From the NCBI GenBank assembly GCA_019400425.1, contig JAFREE010000058.1, positions 62,001 to 126,000 on the forward strand: DNA of 64,000 bases, in the 5' to 3' direction. This document shows positions 12,344-24,745 of this stretch, in pieces; the first letter of the stretch is position 1; each line of letters opens with the position of its first letter. Below the pieces are notes generated by a model. The model did no database searches. It saw only the letters and a program-made list of their open reading frames with translations, and had not been told where the DNA came from. Made by a program: the position numbers and the translations under genes. The stretch comes from Hymenochaete sp. R1 (Eukaryota > Basidiomycota > Agaricomycetes > Hymenochaetales > Hymenochaetaceae).

Positions 12344-13466
12344 ATGCAGACAGCTCGCAACCTACGGGATGGAGTGTTTCCAGAGTGCGTCTCAGAGTGC
12401 GTCTACAGAGCCCCGGAAAGCATACATACTAGCGCGAGAAGCTCACGTCCCTCGCTAAGCGGCGAAGAGCAGAGTTTAGTACGATCCTTTTCAAGTAAGC
12501 GGGATTCAGACATGGGGAATCTGAAACCAGTACCAACTTGCAATGACACGCATGCTTCATTAGTCCCCTTTGCCGAACCCCGTACAATGGCACACGATAT
12601 CTGGCCATATCAAGTGCTACAGCCACCTTTTCCTTCTTCTAGAAACGGACACTCGAACTCGACGATCCTGGGATTATGCCCTCCTCCCTTAATCTCGCAT
12701 CAGCATACAGCAGAAGCGAGCACATTGATAAACAGGCTCAATGCGAAAACAACTTCTGTCGAAAAGCTGATCGATATCACTGGGAGGGTCGCATGTGTCC
12801 CGGACGTTGATGAAGTGCTCTGGGCAATCCGAGAAGCTTTGTGGAGCCGTCATGGAAAGCCAGAAGACAAAACACTGTTCGTATTGAAGGTGCGGTTGGC
12901 CACAATAAAAGTTATATGCCTCTTCTTTTATCCTGTAAGCCACAAAAAGAAAAGATGATGATCGACCAATTGACTCCAGAAGTTCCAGTCCTCCAATAAT
13001 GACCTATTAACTGAAGAATGGCTGGCGGAGAAAGGTCGCGGGTCAACATCGGAAGTAATACGTGAGGTCGAAAGGCGCAAAGCAAATACATGCCGTGCAT
13101 ACGCTTTAATACAGCTCCTTATCCGCCTTTCTAGGTCAAATCTTGCGACAGACGGAGATATTGCCCTCGCCTCAGAACTGCTACATACTCATCGTGATCG
13201 GGATGGAAATATGCACTGCCTGCTGCATCTTCTCCGTGAAATGAAGGGATGGATCGCCGACGAATCGGCTTGTAAACGCCTTCACAAGATCGGCCGGCGT
13301 CTTCGACAAGTAAGCCGCAAAGACTGGAGAAGTCGACCTGATTATGTGCAACTATGTAAAGTGAGTGAAATCTTCAATGCAAAAAAAAAAACTATAATCA
13401 AACCTATTGTGAATGCAGATGGTTATTAATGCCACTATTGACGCGCAGAAAATGTGTCAAACATAA
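12344..13466 (+). CDS. Unrecognised 324-aa protein, three exons
   Basis: I do not recognise this protein. Three exons join with preserved phase at canonical GT-AG sites: 12344-12889, 12980-13360 and 13419-13466 (546, 381 and 48 nt), giving 324 residues. That three lengths are all multiples of three with good splice sites supports a real gene. The first exon encodes a Ser/Pro/Thr-rich, probably unstructured stretch of about 130 residues, then a helical stretch (STLINRLNAK, EKLIDITGRVA, DEVLWAIREALWSR). Exon 2 is charged and helical (EEWLAEKGRG, VIREVERRKA, ALIQLLIRLSRS, LLHLLREMKGW). There is no signal peptide or membrane segment. It may be restricted to mushrooms or related fungi. The choice of ATG at 12344 is the first in frame and is not otherwise supported. 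Confidence 0.55.
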
Positions 13467-15266
13467 CTCTTTTCAACATCTATGTTGAATGATTGATTGT
13501 ATCGATTTTTGTGCGCAGGATCAGCAATGCCAGTCCTATATGCCTGGAAGCTTCTTGACAGACGGAAAAAGTGCTTGGAGATTCCGAGGGACAGAGGGAA
13601 AGGGCAGAGCTAAACATCCTTTTGCTAAGTGAATGGAAGATAAGCAAGTGAGGTATTACTATCAGCGATAGTCAACAAGCTATGCAGCATAAATTGGACT
13701 CAACTCTATTACTACCAAAACATACAAAAGGTGTACAGGATAGATGAGCGCCTCAGGCTGAAAAATGCACAAGCTTAGACCAGAACGATACGATAGATAG
13801 ACCGATAGACAATCCACGCAGATACTCGTGGGAACCGTTAGCCATATATGAGTACAATCCAAACTGCGGTCAATACGGACTCCAGTCGTCGCGACTCATG
13901 CGTCAGAGCAGTCTCCCTTTCCGAGTCATTGCTCACACCGCAGGCCGCAGGGGCACGGTAGCGTGTATGTATGGTGGTCAGCGAGGAGGCTTATTCATGA
14001 GCTAGATTTTCCCATGTTGGCTAAGTTAGCCTAAGTAAGAAGCAAAAGTCAGGAGCTAAGGAGCTGGATCGTAAAACGTCTCCTACCGGACCTCTCGCTG
14101 ATCACCATATGAACCGCATGCTCATCTCTCATTTCTCCCATAAACATCCAACATCAACCGAAATCAACGTTCACAGTCACTGTGCCATAGCTCACGGGTT
14201 CTTTACTTTCACCTACTCCGCATCTTCTTCGTTAAAATGAGCCGAGGCTAATGTGATTTTCACTGAATATAATACATGGATAACGGCGTGGATGGAGTTT
14301 TATACTAAACAGCTGTTTCATCTTTCCTGGCTAAAAAGCTCCTTGCACCAGGGTTAGAGCGAAGAAAAGAAAGAAGATATCAATAGGATCGAATCAAAGC
14401 CAGATCGAGAAATTTGATAATAGGCAACACGGGTAAACTAAAGAAATCATCGATAGACAGACGGGGACGGATCGAGAAGAAGCGCGAACAAAAAAAAAGA
14501 AAAAGACTGACATAGAAGAAGGAACGTGTGCACCTTGCATGACATGATACAGTGGAATGCCATAGTCCGAAAGCAATGAAATGAAGCGATAAAATAATGA
14601 AGAACCGAACCGCTGTATTTTTTCACCAAATTTTCCCCTATCCTGCGTAAGTATGTACGGGATGATCCTGAATGAGTGTATTTGACACGAACCATGGTGA
14701 CTATGAAGACAATGATGAGAAAGAGAGTAAAGAAACGTGGAGCGGGCACAATGCGTTGCGTCGACGCTTCGATTAAGAGAGGATTTCGTTAATATTTCTG
14801 ATTGTCGTTTGAGGGGTCTCTAGAAGAACAACAGATTGACGATGAGATGGCATAGGGTAGGGTAGGGCAAGGGTAAGCTTTAGGCGTGGAACAAGATAAT
14901 GAGGCGGAGAGAACGAGAGTTTGTATGTGAATCATCCAAGCAAACGAGTCGAAACGAAAAACGGGCAAAATAAAGATGTTCGGGTCGATCGTGATGTAGT
15001 GACGAGAGAGAGATTTTTAAAAATGCGTCGTGAGATGAAGTAAAGAGACAGGATTGGTGAGATTAGGAGGAAGAGAGAGGAGAACCGAACCATAAGATGA
15101 GAAAGATGCGAAGAGGTGTGCTGCGGTGTGTTTCGTGAAGGTACATGATGATGCGATGAGAGGATGAGCTATACGAAGGAGAGAAGAGATGAAAAAAGAC
15201 CAGGTAGACAAAGTGAAGGAGGATAAAATGAGACACGGGAGGGAAAAGAGGATTAAGTTAAATGCG
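13467..15266. other. About 1.8 kb without recognisable genes
   Basis: Convergent tails of the 324-aa gene and the P4-ATPase meet here. The sequence is A/G-rich on the + strand, has a short run of GATA units near 13787-13810 and many stops in all frames. The longest frames (for example 14447-14749 on the minus strand) show Phe/Ser-rich translations typical of noncoding pyrimidine tracts. I see no RNA gene, repeat family or pseudogene remnant. Confidence 0.5.
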
Positions 15267-18200
15267 TCATGACTCCGACCGTGGTTCAGACTGCCGTCGA
15301 TTCCGACTCCTCCGACCCCTCGCCATCGAGAACAGCCTCAACGGTGACGACCCGTGTTTCCTATCTCCCCTCCCCAGCCCTTTCCTCCCTTTCCCTTCTC
15401 CCTCCGCACCGACAGCATCTAGTCCATCTTCCTTCTCCCCTATCCTCGACAACCGCCTCTCCGACAAGTTCGTTTGGATCCTTTGGATCGCCACACCGCC
15501 TTCCTCCGTCGCAAAGTCGAAACCGCGATGGATACCCCTAACACCGGTCGCCATATCCGTGCGGCTCCCCCGTCGATCGACGAGTGACGGACGGGAACTC
15601 GTGAAGGCGTGCAAATGGTGCTTGTGTAAGGGCGTGTTGCCCAGGAGTTGATCTCGCGTACGCCTGGATGGATCGAGTTTCTGGATGTACCGCGCCTTGT
15701 CAATCTCTGTCGGGAAGTAATTGAAGCGGATCGCTTTGGCCAGGTACCGTGGTACGAGTGCGAGGCAGAAGACGAGCGGGATTGAGAACCAGAAGAGTGC
15801 AGAGCGAAATAGGTAGTGGTCGTTTCCACTGCAAGAACCATGTAAACGAACACGTTCGAGCTGTATAGAAATTTCAACTTACTAGACAGGAACGTAAAAC
15901 CATCCCGGAGAAATGAGGGAATAGATTGCCTAAGGAAGAACTCAGCATTGACAGCCCATACTGCTGAAAATGACTAATTCACTTACGGTGTAAGCCCAGA
16001 TAAGAATCGGCCCTATAGTGATAGCAAAAACGACCCATCCCGTCCACGCAGCCGTGTTAAGCCCGTTAAAGGCATTAGCACTCATGACGGCCGAGATGAC
16101 CATAACCTAAAGTGCCGAGATTAGCATATGTTTACCGATTGTTTTACCCGTGCCACTTACAGTCGAGAACTCATATTGCGCGACATCGTATCCATCGGAC
16201 CTTGCCGTAGGCGAGAAGTAGCCGTAGAGGATGATGAAGAAGATGATCGCAGACTGGAAAGGGTCGTGTAAGACTTATGTTGGGCTGCGTCATATAAATT
16301 CTGAAGTGTACCTGTATTACGGCGTCCACCATGTATACACCGAAGACTTTGTGGCCGAACCAGTATCCTTCACGTCCGTAGCTATAGAGCTCTGGAAGTT
16401 CCATCAAAATGTGATCGTCTAAGAACATAAAAATCAGGGAGGTGTGCAAAAATAAGTATCGGGAAAGTACATACCCGCCATACGATCGAAGAGCCCAATA
16501 GCAATGACGGGGCAGAGCGACCAAAAGACGTTCCAGAAGAGCAGGTACGTATACTCAAAGACGTATTGCGAACTCCATCCACAGTAGATCATGAACCACC
16601 ACAGAATTCCAATACAAATGATGTTCTTGTAGAAGAAATTAACAATCCTGTGAATAGGTCAGCGTTGTGTTAATGCGGTTCGACGAAGTTAGTTAGGTAC
16701 ATACATGTTTCCGTTCCGTGCATATGACCAATGACCGTGGACAAGCAATAAACGCTTGAGGAAACGGAACTTGGAAAAGAAGGTTAACATTAAACATAGA
16801 AAGCCCTCAGCAAACTCGCCACATACCTGCGCAATTGCATAATCTGACGAATTAACAGCTTGTAAGCCCTCCTCACCCGATATCCCAACCCCAACATCAG
16901 CAGCCTGGATCATACTGACGTCGTTCGCCCCGTCGCCGATCGCCAACGTCATCGCCCCAATTCCCTCCTTCACCAACTTCACGATTAACGCCTTCTGTAG
17001 CGGCGATACTCGACAACACACGACCGCCTCACACTGGATGGCCAACCGGAGCAAGAGACGCTTGCTTTCTTCGTCCGAGAGCGCGAGCCCGAGTGCTGTT
17101 CCTTCAATGACGAGGACAAAGCCACCCGGTCGTTCGCCGTTATTGGAGCCTACTAATGAGGAGATACCTGTGTTCACTCTTCTCAATGGTGTCCCAGGCC
17201 CGCCGTCTCCAAAGGATCGCCTCGCATGTTTCTCATCAATATCCAACGCCTCTTCTTCAATGATGTTTGCCTCGGGAAAGAACTCCTCTGCAGCGTTATA
17301 CAACTGATCGAACACACCCAGCCCGTCCTTCTCCCCCGCCCTTACGATGATCATGTTCGACTCCGTCGCGATAAGGTTCGTGCTGTATCCGATAGCAATG
17401 GCGGTCTCAAGCTTGTCGCCGGTCGCAACCCAGACTTTAATCCCCGCAAGCTTTAGGTCCGCAATCGTGGAGGGTACACCGTCTTGGAGCTTGTCTTCGA
17501 TGGCCGTTGCGCCGAGGAGGCGGAGGTCGCGTTCAATATCTTCGCAGACGGCGGCGACTCTATCTTCGCGGTCATCGAGAGCGACGGTCGCCTCGTGGTA
17601 TCTCTCAGCCCATTCCTCATAGTAGTCGTCTACATTGATACCCTCAGTTCTAAAGTTGTTAAAGCGAATGTGAGCCGAAAATGAGCTTACCGGGAACAAC
17701 CTTGTACGCTAGCGTCAGCGTCCTCAACCCTTCGTTCGCGAATTCATCCAAGTGTGCGCCTGTCACCTCCTTCAGCTCATCGTTCACGCCCGGCTTCAAC
17801 CTCTCAAAGATAACGTTATCCGCCCCCTTCGTCAGCAAAAACAACCGGTTATCATCATCGTTGATCTTCCTCAATATCACGCTCATCCTCTTCCTCGCAC
17901 TCGTGAAGTCCAGCACATTCAACAGTTCATACAGCTCAATCTCGTCCGAGAAGGGTGTCTGGAGGCGCAAGATCTCCTTATCGCGTCCGCGGAAGATGAA
18001 GCCTGCGTCGGCTGCTGCTTGTACGAGCGCCGCCTCGTCAGGACTCTGTGCGCGATACTCGATACTTCCCGTGTCCGGGTCGACGGACGCAATCACCGTA
18101 TGACATAACGCAAGGACCGAAAAAAAGCCGTTCAACGTTCGCGCGTGCCCCGCACCTTCCGACCCAGGTCCCATGTTCACAGCATCCCCAAGGTCCTGCG

Positions 18201-20477
18201 CGAGCTCATTGTTATGAAAGTGATATGCCACCTTTGACGGGATCTGCGTTTCGGAGGCGTTCATCGGGTCAGGTACGGCGGGCGGAGCCGTCGACGAGCT
18301 GTCTTTGTTCGTTTTCTCTGCGTGGCTTGAACCGGGTCTGGACGAGTTCCCGTCCGCTGCAGACGTCGCTGCTGAAAGTCTCACGTCGACCTCGTTCGCC
18401 TCCGCTCTCCGCCTCGCTTCGTCCTCTTCTTCGATTCCTTCGCCTTTGTAAACTTTGCCACCGATGGAACAGTTCCGGAAGACCATGACGTTCTGCGTGA
18501 GCGTCCCCGTCTTATCCGAGAAGACGTATTCGATTTGACCGAGATCATCAGAAAGATTCCACGAACGAGCGAGGGTCGGTTGGTCGGTCTTCGAATACCA
18601 CATGTCCTTGTCGAAATAGATGAATGCAGCTTGAATGGTCCTCACAGCTTCTATGGAGATGTACAGTGAGATAGGGACGATATTTTGGAATCTGGAAACG
18701 AAAAATATCGGATTGTTTGTAAATATGACTAGCAAAAAATCATAGATAGATACTGACGTGATCAAGGCAAAAATAGCCGTGATTAAGCCGTTTATACTTG
18801 GGTTGTCATCGCTTTGATTATCACCGACTAACCAAGGAGCGCCCTGTGGGTATTTCTGCTTCTCCAAAATGTGATCAACAATACCGCACACAACTGCCAT
18901 TGCAGCGAGGATGAGGAGATTGATGAAGCTGAGAGCCATAAATAATTCAGTATTCTTTGTCAAGACACGCAAAAAAAAATAGCACGTACACCTGAGGGTT
19001 CATCTGCCTTTCGACTTTGCTGCGCTTGCTCGGCGTCCCACCGGCATTAAGCACGATCTTCGTGTCCTCACCCGTGAAAATGACAATTCCAATCACCCAT
19101 TTCGTGTTCTTCAGCACCGTCCCACGCAACAAACACATTTGTAAATCAATGGGTTGTTTGCCTTCGTCCGTAGTCACAGCACCATTCAGCTTGTACATGT
19201 TCACGTCCGGCCTGTCGAGCTCAATCCTGAATTGCGCTTTCTCCTTATCCGAGAACGCTTCCGCTGAGCGCAAATGAGTCAGCCCAGGAACGGCATTGCG
19301 CGACTTGAGGTTCGTCTCTCCATCCAAGTTCTTCGTCTCGACATAACACACGTTCTCCTCTTCCGACGTCGAACAGATCAAGATATCAGCAGGGAACGAT
19401 TCCTCATTCGTGATCTTCACCACATCTCCGACTTTGACGTCCTCCCACGCCGTCTTGCGCCAGTGTGGCCGGCTGGTGTCCTTGTGGTGGCCAAGATGGA
19501 ATGATCGACTGAGTCTGCGTTCGGTCGTAGGGCGCGGAGAGCTCGGGGTAGCGCCGTGTGAACGATCATGATTGTGGCCATGGCCTCCGTGTTGGTCATG
19601 CTCATGGTCGTCAAATTCGATGTCTTGCAATTCCGGGTCGATGTTCCCAGGAGCACTGCTCCCTACCCCGGGAACGCCGCCGCGCTCAACGAGCTCAACT
19701 TCGGGCGGACCATTCCGTTCTCCAGCCTTCCCGTCCCGTTTACCTCTCTTCTTGCTCATCCGCAACCCGCTTCCACCGATACCCACAGCCCTCAACACCT
19801 GCGTGAGCGTCCTGTCCTTGGCGGCCATGACGTTCGGGTTCACGAACTCGCCACCGCTGAGGACGCGGATTTTGGACTGGTTAATATGTCTGTCTGACTG
19901 GTGCCGCTTAATGTCTTCGTAGCCATCTTTGACGCCCGTTATGGCGAGGACGATGAGGAGAGGGAGGATGACGAGTCCCGGAGATATGGTGCTGAATTCG
20001 TGGAAGAACTGGAGGATGGCGATGAATGCGAAGAATCTATTGATAGAGATGGCGCCAACGAGAGAACAACAGAATCGGATGCAGTAGGAGTTTCAAAAAG
20101 CCACAGATAGAGAAGTCAGTAATACGCAATTAATCACATCACGCGAAGATTAAAAGTGGATATCCGTACATGTTGGCTATCCTCCGAAACTGCTCGAGAA
20201 GGTTACGTGGGAGGAAAGTGAAGATGGTATACTTCGAGGTGACGACCTGATTCGTATTGTACACATGCTCCTTCTTGATTCTTCGCTTGTGGTCATAATA
20301 GTCTTCAGGCAGGTCTTGATTGAGCCACACAGTCCTGGGAGGGCCTGGTACCTTGGACTTTGAAAAGAGCTGCTCGACGTTGAAGGCAGCGGCCTTTTCG
20401 TACCAGGCGCGGATGCCTGAGGAAGGCTTGCGGAGCCTGTGCTTTGGCTTCTGCTTTGACGCACGAGCGACCACCAT
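15267..20477 (-). CDS. DNF1: P4-type phospholipid-translocating ATPase (flippase), DNF-like
   Basis: P4-ATPases move phospholipids from the outer to the inner leaflet at the plasma membrane and in the trans-Golgi/endosomes, with a Cdc50-type partner. Exon 1 (20477-20170) encodes a basic N-terminus and RTVWLNQDLP, then KYTIFTFLPRNLLEQF. Exon 2 (20036-18992) opens with two membrane spans and carries KNLDGETNLK, the DGET dephosphorylation motif. After exon 3 (18954-18758), exon 4 (from 18691) holds FSDKTGTLTQN, with the phosphorylated Asp at about residue 575. Later come QSPDEAALVQAA, AYKVVPDDYYEEWAERYHE (join through the acceptor just before ACGACTAC) and IGDGANDVSMIQAA. The last exons encode the C-terminal membrane spans, then GFDFATEEGG and a basic tail ending at 15267. 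The length is about 1,500 aa, typical of Dnf1/2 rather than shorter Drs2 or Neo1. The symbol is assigned by resemblance only. Confidence 0.92.
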
Positions 20478-20517
20478 TTTATGGGGCTCGAGGGCGTCTA
20501 GACCTTGATGGAGAGCT

Positions 20518-20577
20518 GCAGGAGGAGGGAAGCGGGGAGGAGCAGATGGGGGGAAGAAGGGAAGGGAGGGAAGAGGT
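20518..20577 (-). promoter_or_regulatory. Pyrimidine-rich tract upstream of the flippase gene
   Basis: Read on the minus strand this 60-bp stretch is almost pure C/T and lies 41 bp upstream of the flippase ATG. Such CT-rich tracts near the transcription start are characteristic of strongly expressed fungal genes. It could equally be part of the 5' untranslated region. There is no independent evidence of the start site. Confidence 0.4.
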
Positions 20578-21874
20578 GAGAGACCGGAGCGGATGAAATG
20601 ACTTGAAGTGTTGAGTGAGAGTCTCGGAGTCCATTCGTCGTCGGCTCGGCGCGTCAGTCAGCATTTCTGACTATTTAATATTCAAATATTTTACTATTTC
20701 TCACTACTTTCCACTGCTATGGTAGTATTCTCATTTATTTCATAGAGAAAAACATTCGTATTTCTGTCTCTATGATACTGCAATTTTCAGTGTTGCCACG
20801 AGATGCCATCCATATACCACTGAGACAGAGCGCTAGAGTTTGGATACGGCCGACTGGCTTATTTATGGTTATACCTCCGGCTGGCTCAGCCCAGCCCTTC
20901 CTTCCAGTCTGGCCTTACCAGCTTACCACAACCAGCCGCGACTAAGCAAGGTACGAAATTGTGGCAAACAAATTTAACAACTCACTGGCCGACCGACGAG
21001 TGTCTTGGTGCGTCAGCATCCTCCGCTCCCACCCTGACTCAGCCATCCGATGCCGGCGCACGGTGCATGCACGCGTGAAATGATTTAGTGCGCCGTGCAC
21101 CGTGCGAGGCTGTTGGCATCAGTGGCTTTCAATATCGATTGCTTGAAACGCAGGAGGGTCAGCAGAGCTGTCAGCGGCCATCACGGTAAGCGCAAGGCGG
21201 TGTTTCGCCGCTGATCAGCACTCTACCTACCAGTAACCTCCCAGGGCGAGTCAGGCCAAACACCTATTCCAGGAGAATACCAAAGCAAAAATACACAGTG
21301 ATCGTTGTACTCCCGACAAGAGAGAAGGAAGAAGAAATAGAATATAGAGTTGATAGAGCCTGCTTCGCACTTCTGACATCATCCTTCTTCCCGTGCTTTT
21401 CAATAACTTCCCGCTCGGGAAGTGTGCGACCAACCTTGTCCTTATTGGCACTTCGGGGCAAAATTTAACTTTGATCGGAAAAGACGAAATGAACAAAAGA
21501 CGGACTACCCGCAGCGGGCAACAAACTCGTCAGCCACCGAAAAAAGTCTCCTAGGAACGGAACGTGGCAAGCACTAGCGCGAATAGTTGCGCCGAAGGCA
21601 TTGGTCCATTACTGCGGACATCGCGGTGCAGTCATCTGTTTTCGAATGAAGAGGTCGCAGAACGTAGATCGCTCCGTTACTGCGGCCAGCTGTGTCTTTC
21701 CGAATCCGAACCAAACGAAGAACTTGGCGCTTAGCAGGCCTGTTCCAATTCTGTTCTGAAGGCAAAGCAATTCGAATACACCATACAATGCTGCAGAGCG
21801 GTCTATAATTCAATTGAATGGTGCTCAGATACATGTTCCGATACCTACTGGGCAAAAGTCCCGTCAATACTGAA
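20578..21874. other. Gene-free interval between flippase and cyclotransferase
   Basis: No frame shows family motifs. The part next to the flippase is AT-rich (20665-20780) and probably promoter. The middle holds a G/C-rich inverted repeat at 21057-21106. The part next to the cyclotransferase stop codon has short frames that do not resemble any family I know. Confidence 0.45.
21057..21106. repeat. Inverted repeat with 11-bp perfect arms
   Basis: CGCACGGTGCA at 21057-21067 is matched by its exact reverse complement TGCACCGTGCG at 21096-21106, with a 28-nt spacer. The left arm overlaps a second perfect palindrome, GTGCATGCAC, at 21063-21072. The structure is much richer in G/C than its surroundings. 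It could form a hairpin or be a paired binding site. Confidence 0.6.
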
Positions 21875-23295
21875 TCAATTCACTTTTGAAGTTTTTCTTT
21901 TGACATCTAAAACACTTACCAGATCGCCATTATCTCTCTCTATCCTCCTCTCTCCCTCCTCAGGCTGCAACCCCAGATACTCACTCACAAACACCCTCAT
22001 GATCAAATTCCACCTCACCATCGTCTCCAAGTCCAACGCACTCGCGTCGTCCTTCAATGTATGCCACACCCTCGGGAACGGACTCGAGATCACATGCAAA
22101 ATGCTCACCCCCCTCTGTAAGAAAGGAATATGGTCGTCCTCGATGAACGCGTGGTTCCGCAAGTCTCGGCGCGGCGCGAAGAAGCTCCGGAGACCTTTGA
22201 TGTCAGCTTCGAGGCCGAGGGCGCCGGAGGAGGAGAGGCGCGACTCGGCGGAGACGAGCGAATCGAAGAGCCAGGCGGTATCGAGGAAGTAGGACTGGAC
22301 GAGGGGATCCTTGGAGCCGAGGAGGTCGAGGAGGATGAGGTGCTCGACGCCGGCGAGTTCAGTGGTGGTGGAATGGAGTCGGCGTTTCGTGTTGGGTTGG
22401 ATATAGGTCGTATCCCATTTTTCGGCCAGATGTCTATGCAATACAACAGTTCAAGGTGTATTTTACTTTGGTTTGTGATAATGGAGGGACATACCGTGCT
22501 CCGTAAATCGAATCGGTGTGCGTCCAATCCTTGAAGGCTTCCTCGCCGTCCAAAAAGACGAGCTGAAGCGTCATCTCAGCAACATCTTCATCATCTAAAA
22601 GTCCTTCCTCTAATTGTTCCTTCCGTTTATCCAGCAGCGGATTCAGTGTTTCAGCAAGATCCAGCATCAACGCACACGGCATCGCAGAGTCCGTCGCGCC
22701 AACGAACTACACCCAAACAAGCCCTCAGTACCACACCAGACGTTTCATTTCACTCTGCCTAAGATTCACATACCTGATTTTGAGGGAATGTCGGAAAAAA
22801 CTTGCTATCGAAATGCGCTGCGACGACCACTCGTCTCGGAGCGTCCGGATCCTTCGTTGCGATCACATTCGTGAACCGTTTTGTCCCATACGGCGTCTCA
22901 TCCGTGAACGAGTCCTCCTCTACATCCCAATCCAAGTTCTTAAGTGTCGAGACGATATAATTCCGCACTAGGGTATTGTTATCCGTGTCCACTAGTATAG
23001 CTTGTAAGCTTCCAATTGAAACGTAGCTGAGAAAAGCGGGGATAAAAACAAGGCTACCTGGACGAGGTATAAGTATCTTCGACAGATGCGAGTCCCTATC
23101 ATTTGGATCTAGGTTCTTCGCCGGGTCCGGGAACGAAGCAAGCGTGTTGACCTGTCCCGCCGAGAGTTCCTTCAACGCGCGCTCTCCAAGCCATTGTGCA
23201 CTCAGGACGGTCTGGGACCATGAAAAGAACAACGTCACCAACAACACCAAGCATGGCACAGGGCTGGAGAATGTAATTCGTCGAGGGGGAAGCAT
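21875..23295 (-). CDS. Glutaminyl-peptide cyclotransferase (M28 metallopeptidase fold), secretory
   Basis: Glutaminyl cyclotransferases turn N-terminal Gln or Glu of peptides into pyroglutamate, using a single zinc in an M28-aminopeptidase fold. The start at 23295 gives a clean signal sequence (basic MLPPRR, then a hydrophobic run ending near TVLSA). An upstream in-frame Met at 23331 is less fitting. Following blocks are [20 protein letters not shown] and KRFTNVIAT, then [29 protein letters not shown] and DSIYGARHLAE, and lastly [13 protein letters not shown] and FPRVWHT. The Asp of ATDSA, the Glu pair of DGEEAF and the His of VWHT occupy the expected zinc and catalytic positions. Length is about 410 aa in four or so exons. 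It shares a 185-bp divergent upstream region with TRS23. Localisation to the ER, Golgi or outside the cell is inferred from the signal sequence. Confidence 0.9.
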
Positions 23296-23480
23296 GTTAG
23301 GTTGGGCGCATGGTCGCCGCGAGTGTTTCATGAAGCCGGTTGAGAACGAGGAAGAGGCCCACGGACATTTGAGGCCAAGCCGAGTGAGTGAAGCGTGGCA
23401 GCGGATGGTGTGGGAGAGCGCGTGCGAAGAGCGGTCCTTGAGCTCTCTGGGCTCTCGCTACTCTTTGAAGTGTGCACAAC
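23296..23480. promoter_or_regulatory. Divergent promoter region between cyclotransferase and TRS23
   Basis: Only 185 bp separate the two start codons, so promoters and 5' untranslated regions of both genes must fit here, or overlap the upstream ends of the coding regions. I see no clear TATA box. If the cyclotransferase began at the upstream Met the gap would shrink to 149 bp. Confidence 0.45.
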
Positions 23481-24107
23481 ATGGTCGTCTTTGGACTCTG
23501 GGTGAGCAAAACACATCGTATTGTTTTCAAATGTACCAACATATCTGCGCTATTTCCGTGTAGGTTATAAACAAAGCAGGTGGTCTAGTCTACCAGCGCG
23601 ACTTTGCCGGTACGATTTACCTCTAGCTGGTTGTCGTTGTCCACCCGCCTCTCAACCACTGCTCCACAGATGGTCTGGCACCGCAAACAGCGAACGGGAA
23701 CCTCGTACTTGCAGGGACGTTCCACGGTGTGCATGCTATTACGAGCCGTCTGTCCCCGACCGGCGCCAGCTCGGGCGCCCAAGTCGTCGAGGCAGATACT
23801 TGGAAGATGACCATCCTTCTTACAGCTACTGGTAAGTCCCCTTCCCATATTCCAGATATACCCTCATCTAGTCTCAATTCTTTGACTCTGACGATATCGG
23901 GGGATTTTATTTTTCATCTGGACAGGGATCAAATTCGTTTTATTCACCTCTCTTCATGATACCAACGCCGAGGCGCTACTACAGAAAGTATACGAAGCAT
24001 ATGCAGACATGGGCATGAAGAATCCGTTCCAGACGCCCGAGATGCCCCTGCGAAGTGAAAAATTCGACTCGAGGATCGGTGTCCTGCTGAGCCCAGCATC
24101 AACGTAG
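23481..24107 (+). CDS. TRS23: TRAPP complex subunit TRS23/TRAPPC4 (sybindin-like)
   Basis: TRS23 is a core subunit of the TRAPP tethering complexes, which activate Rab1/Ypt1 in ER-Golgi and Golgi traffic. Four exons join in phase: 23481-23501, 23564-23609, 23670-23831 and 23926-24107, giving 136 residues, the usual size. The product starts MVVFGLWVINKAGGLVYQRD, a signature of the longin-like fold. It continues with NLVLAGTFHGVHAITSRLSP, EADTWKMTILLTATG and FVLFTSLHDTNAE, then KNPFQTPEMPLRSEKFDS. The first exon is only 21 nt. No frame in the region is longer than about 60 codons without splicing, so this gene is easily missed by open-frame methods. Confidence 0.93.
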
Positions 24108-24745
24108 TTTTCGGAAAGGTTATTGAACGCCACCGCAACTGTCTAACATGTGCAAGCATTAGTCATGATGCATGCGAAGGTTTACGGGATGAGAGCAAAG
24201 AGTTCAGACTATTTGTTCGAATTGAACTTATCACGAACCACTCCCTTCACGCTTGCTACATGTATGCCTGACCAATAGACCCAGTCACATCCGTCTGCAA
24301 TTTTAAGAATATGCCCTCTGTATGTACGACTGCGCATTTCTTAAGTTGGTTTTGCTTCTTGGTATACCGATCGGGAGCATGTTGGTCATTGAGAGGTGAG
24401 CTTTACGAAAAATTGTCTTGTGGATTTCTAGCTGAATCGTTAGTCAATCGTCAGATTCACTAATCTTACTCATCATAATCAATAACCAAGTTCGAGGGTT
24501 ATCACATGTCCACGAAGCCGTTGCATCGTGCTGCTGAGCCTCTAGTCATCGCGCGAATATGCGAAAAGCCAGGGGTTAACAAGAGTTCCATGAACGAGAA
24601 AGGTCTGGAAGCTGAAAACTATTTAATTGGCCACTCCAAAGCTGTTTAACAAAATCCCCGCCTCCTTGCAACCTTGACTTGACTCTCAACAATACACTGT
24701 AGAGGTGAAGATCGTATCTCGGAACGAAGTTACCCGTATTCGACG

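Noticed and set aside
17659..17720. Frame mismatch in the flippase after YKVVP
   Set aside because: The acceptor just before ACGACTAC gives PDDYYEEWAERYHE in phase with a canonical GT-AG intron.
22105..22534. Overlapping 140- and 134-codon frames over the cyclotransferase gene
   Set aside because: Low-complexity Ser/Pro and Glu/Gly translations produced by out-of-frame reading of the real exon.
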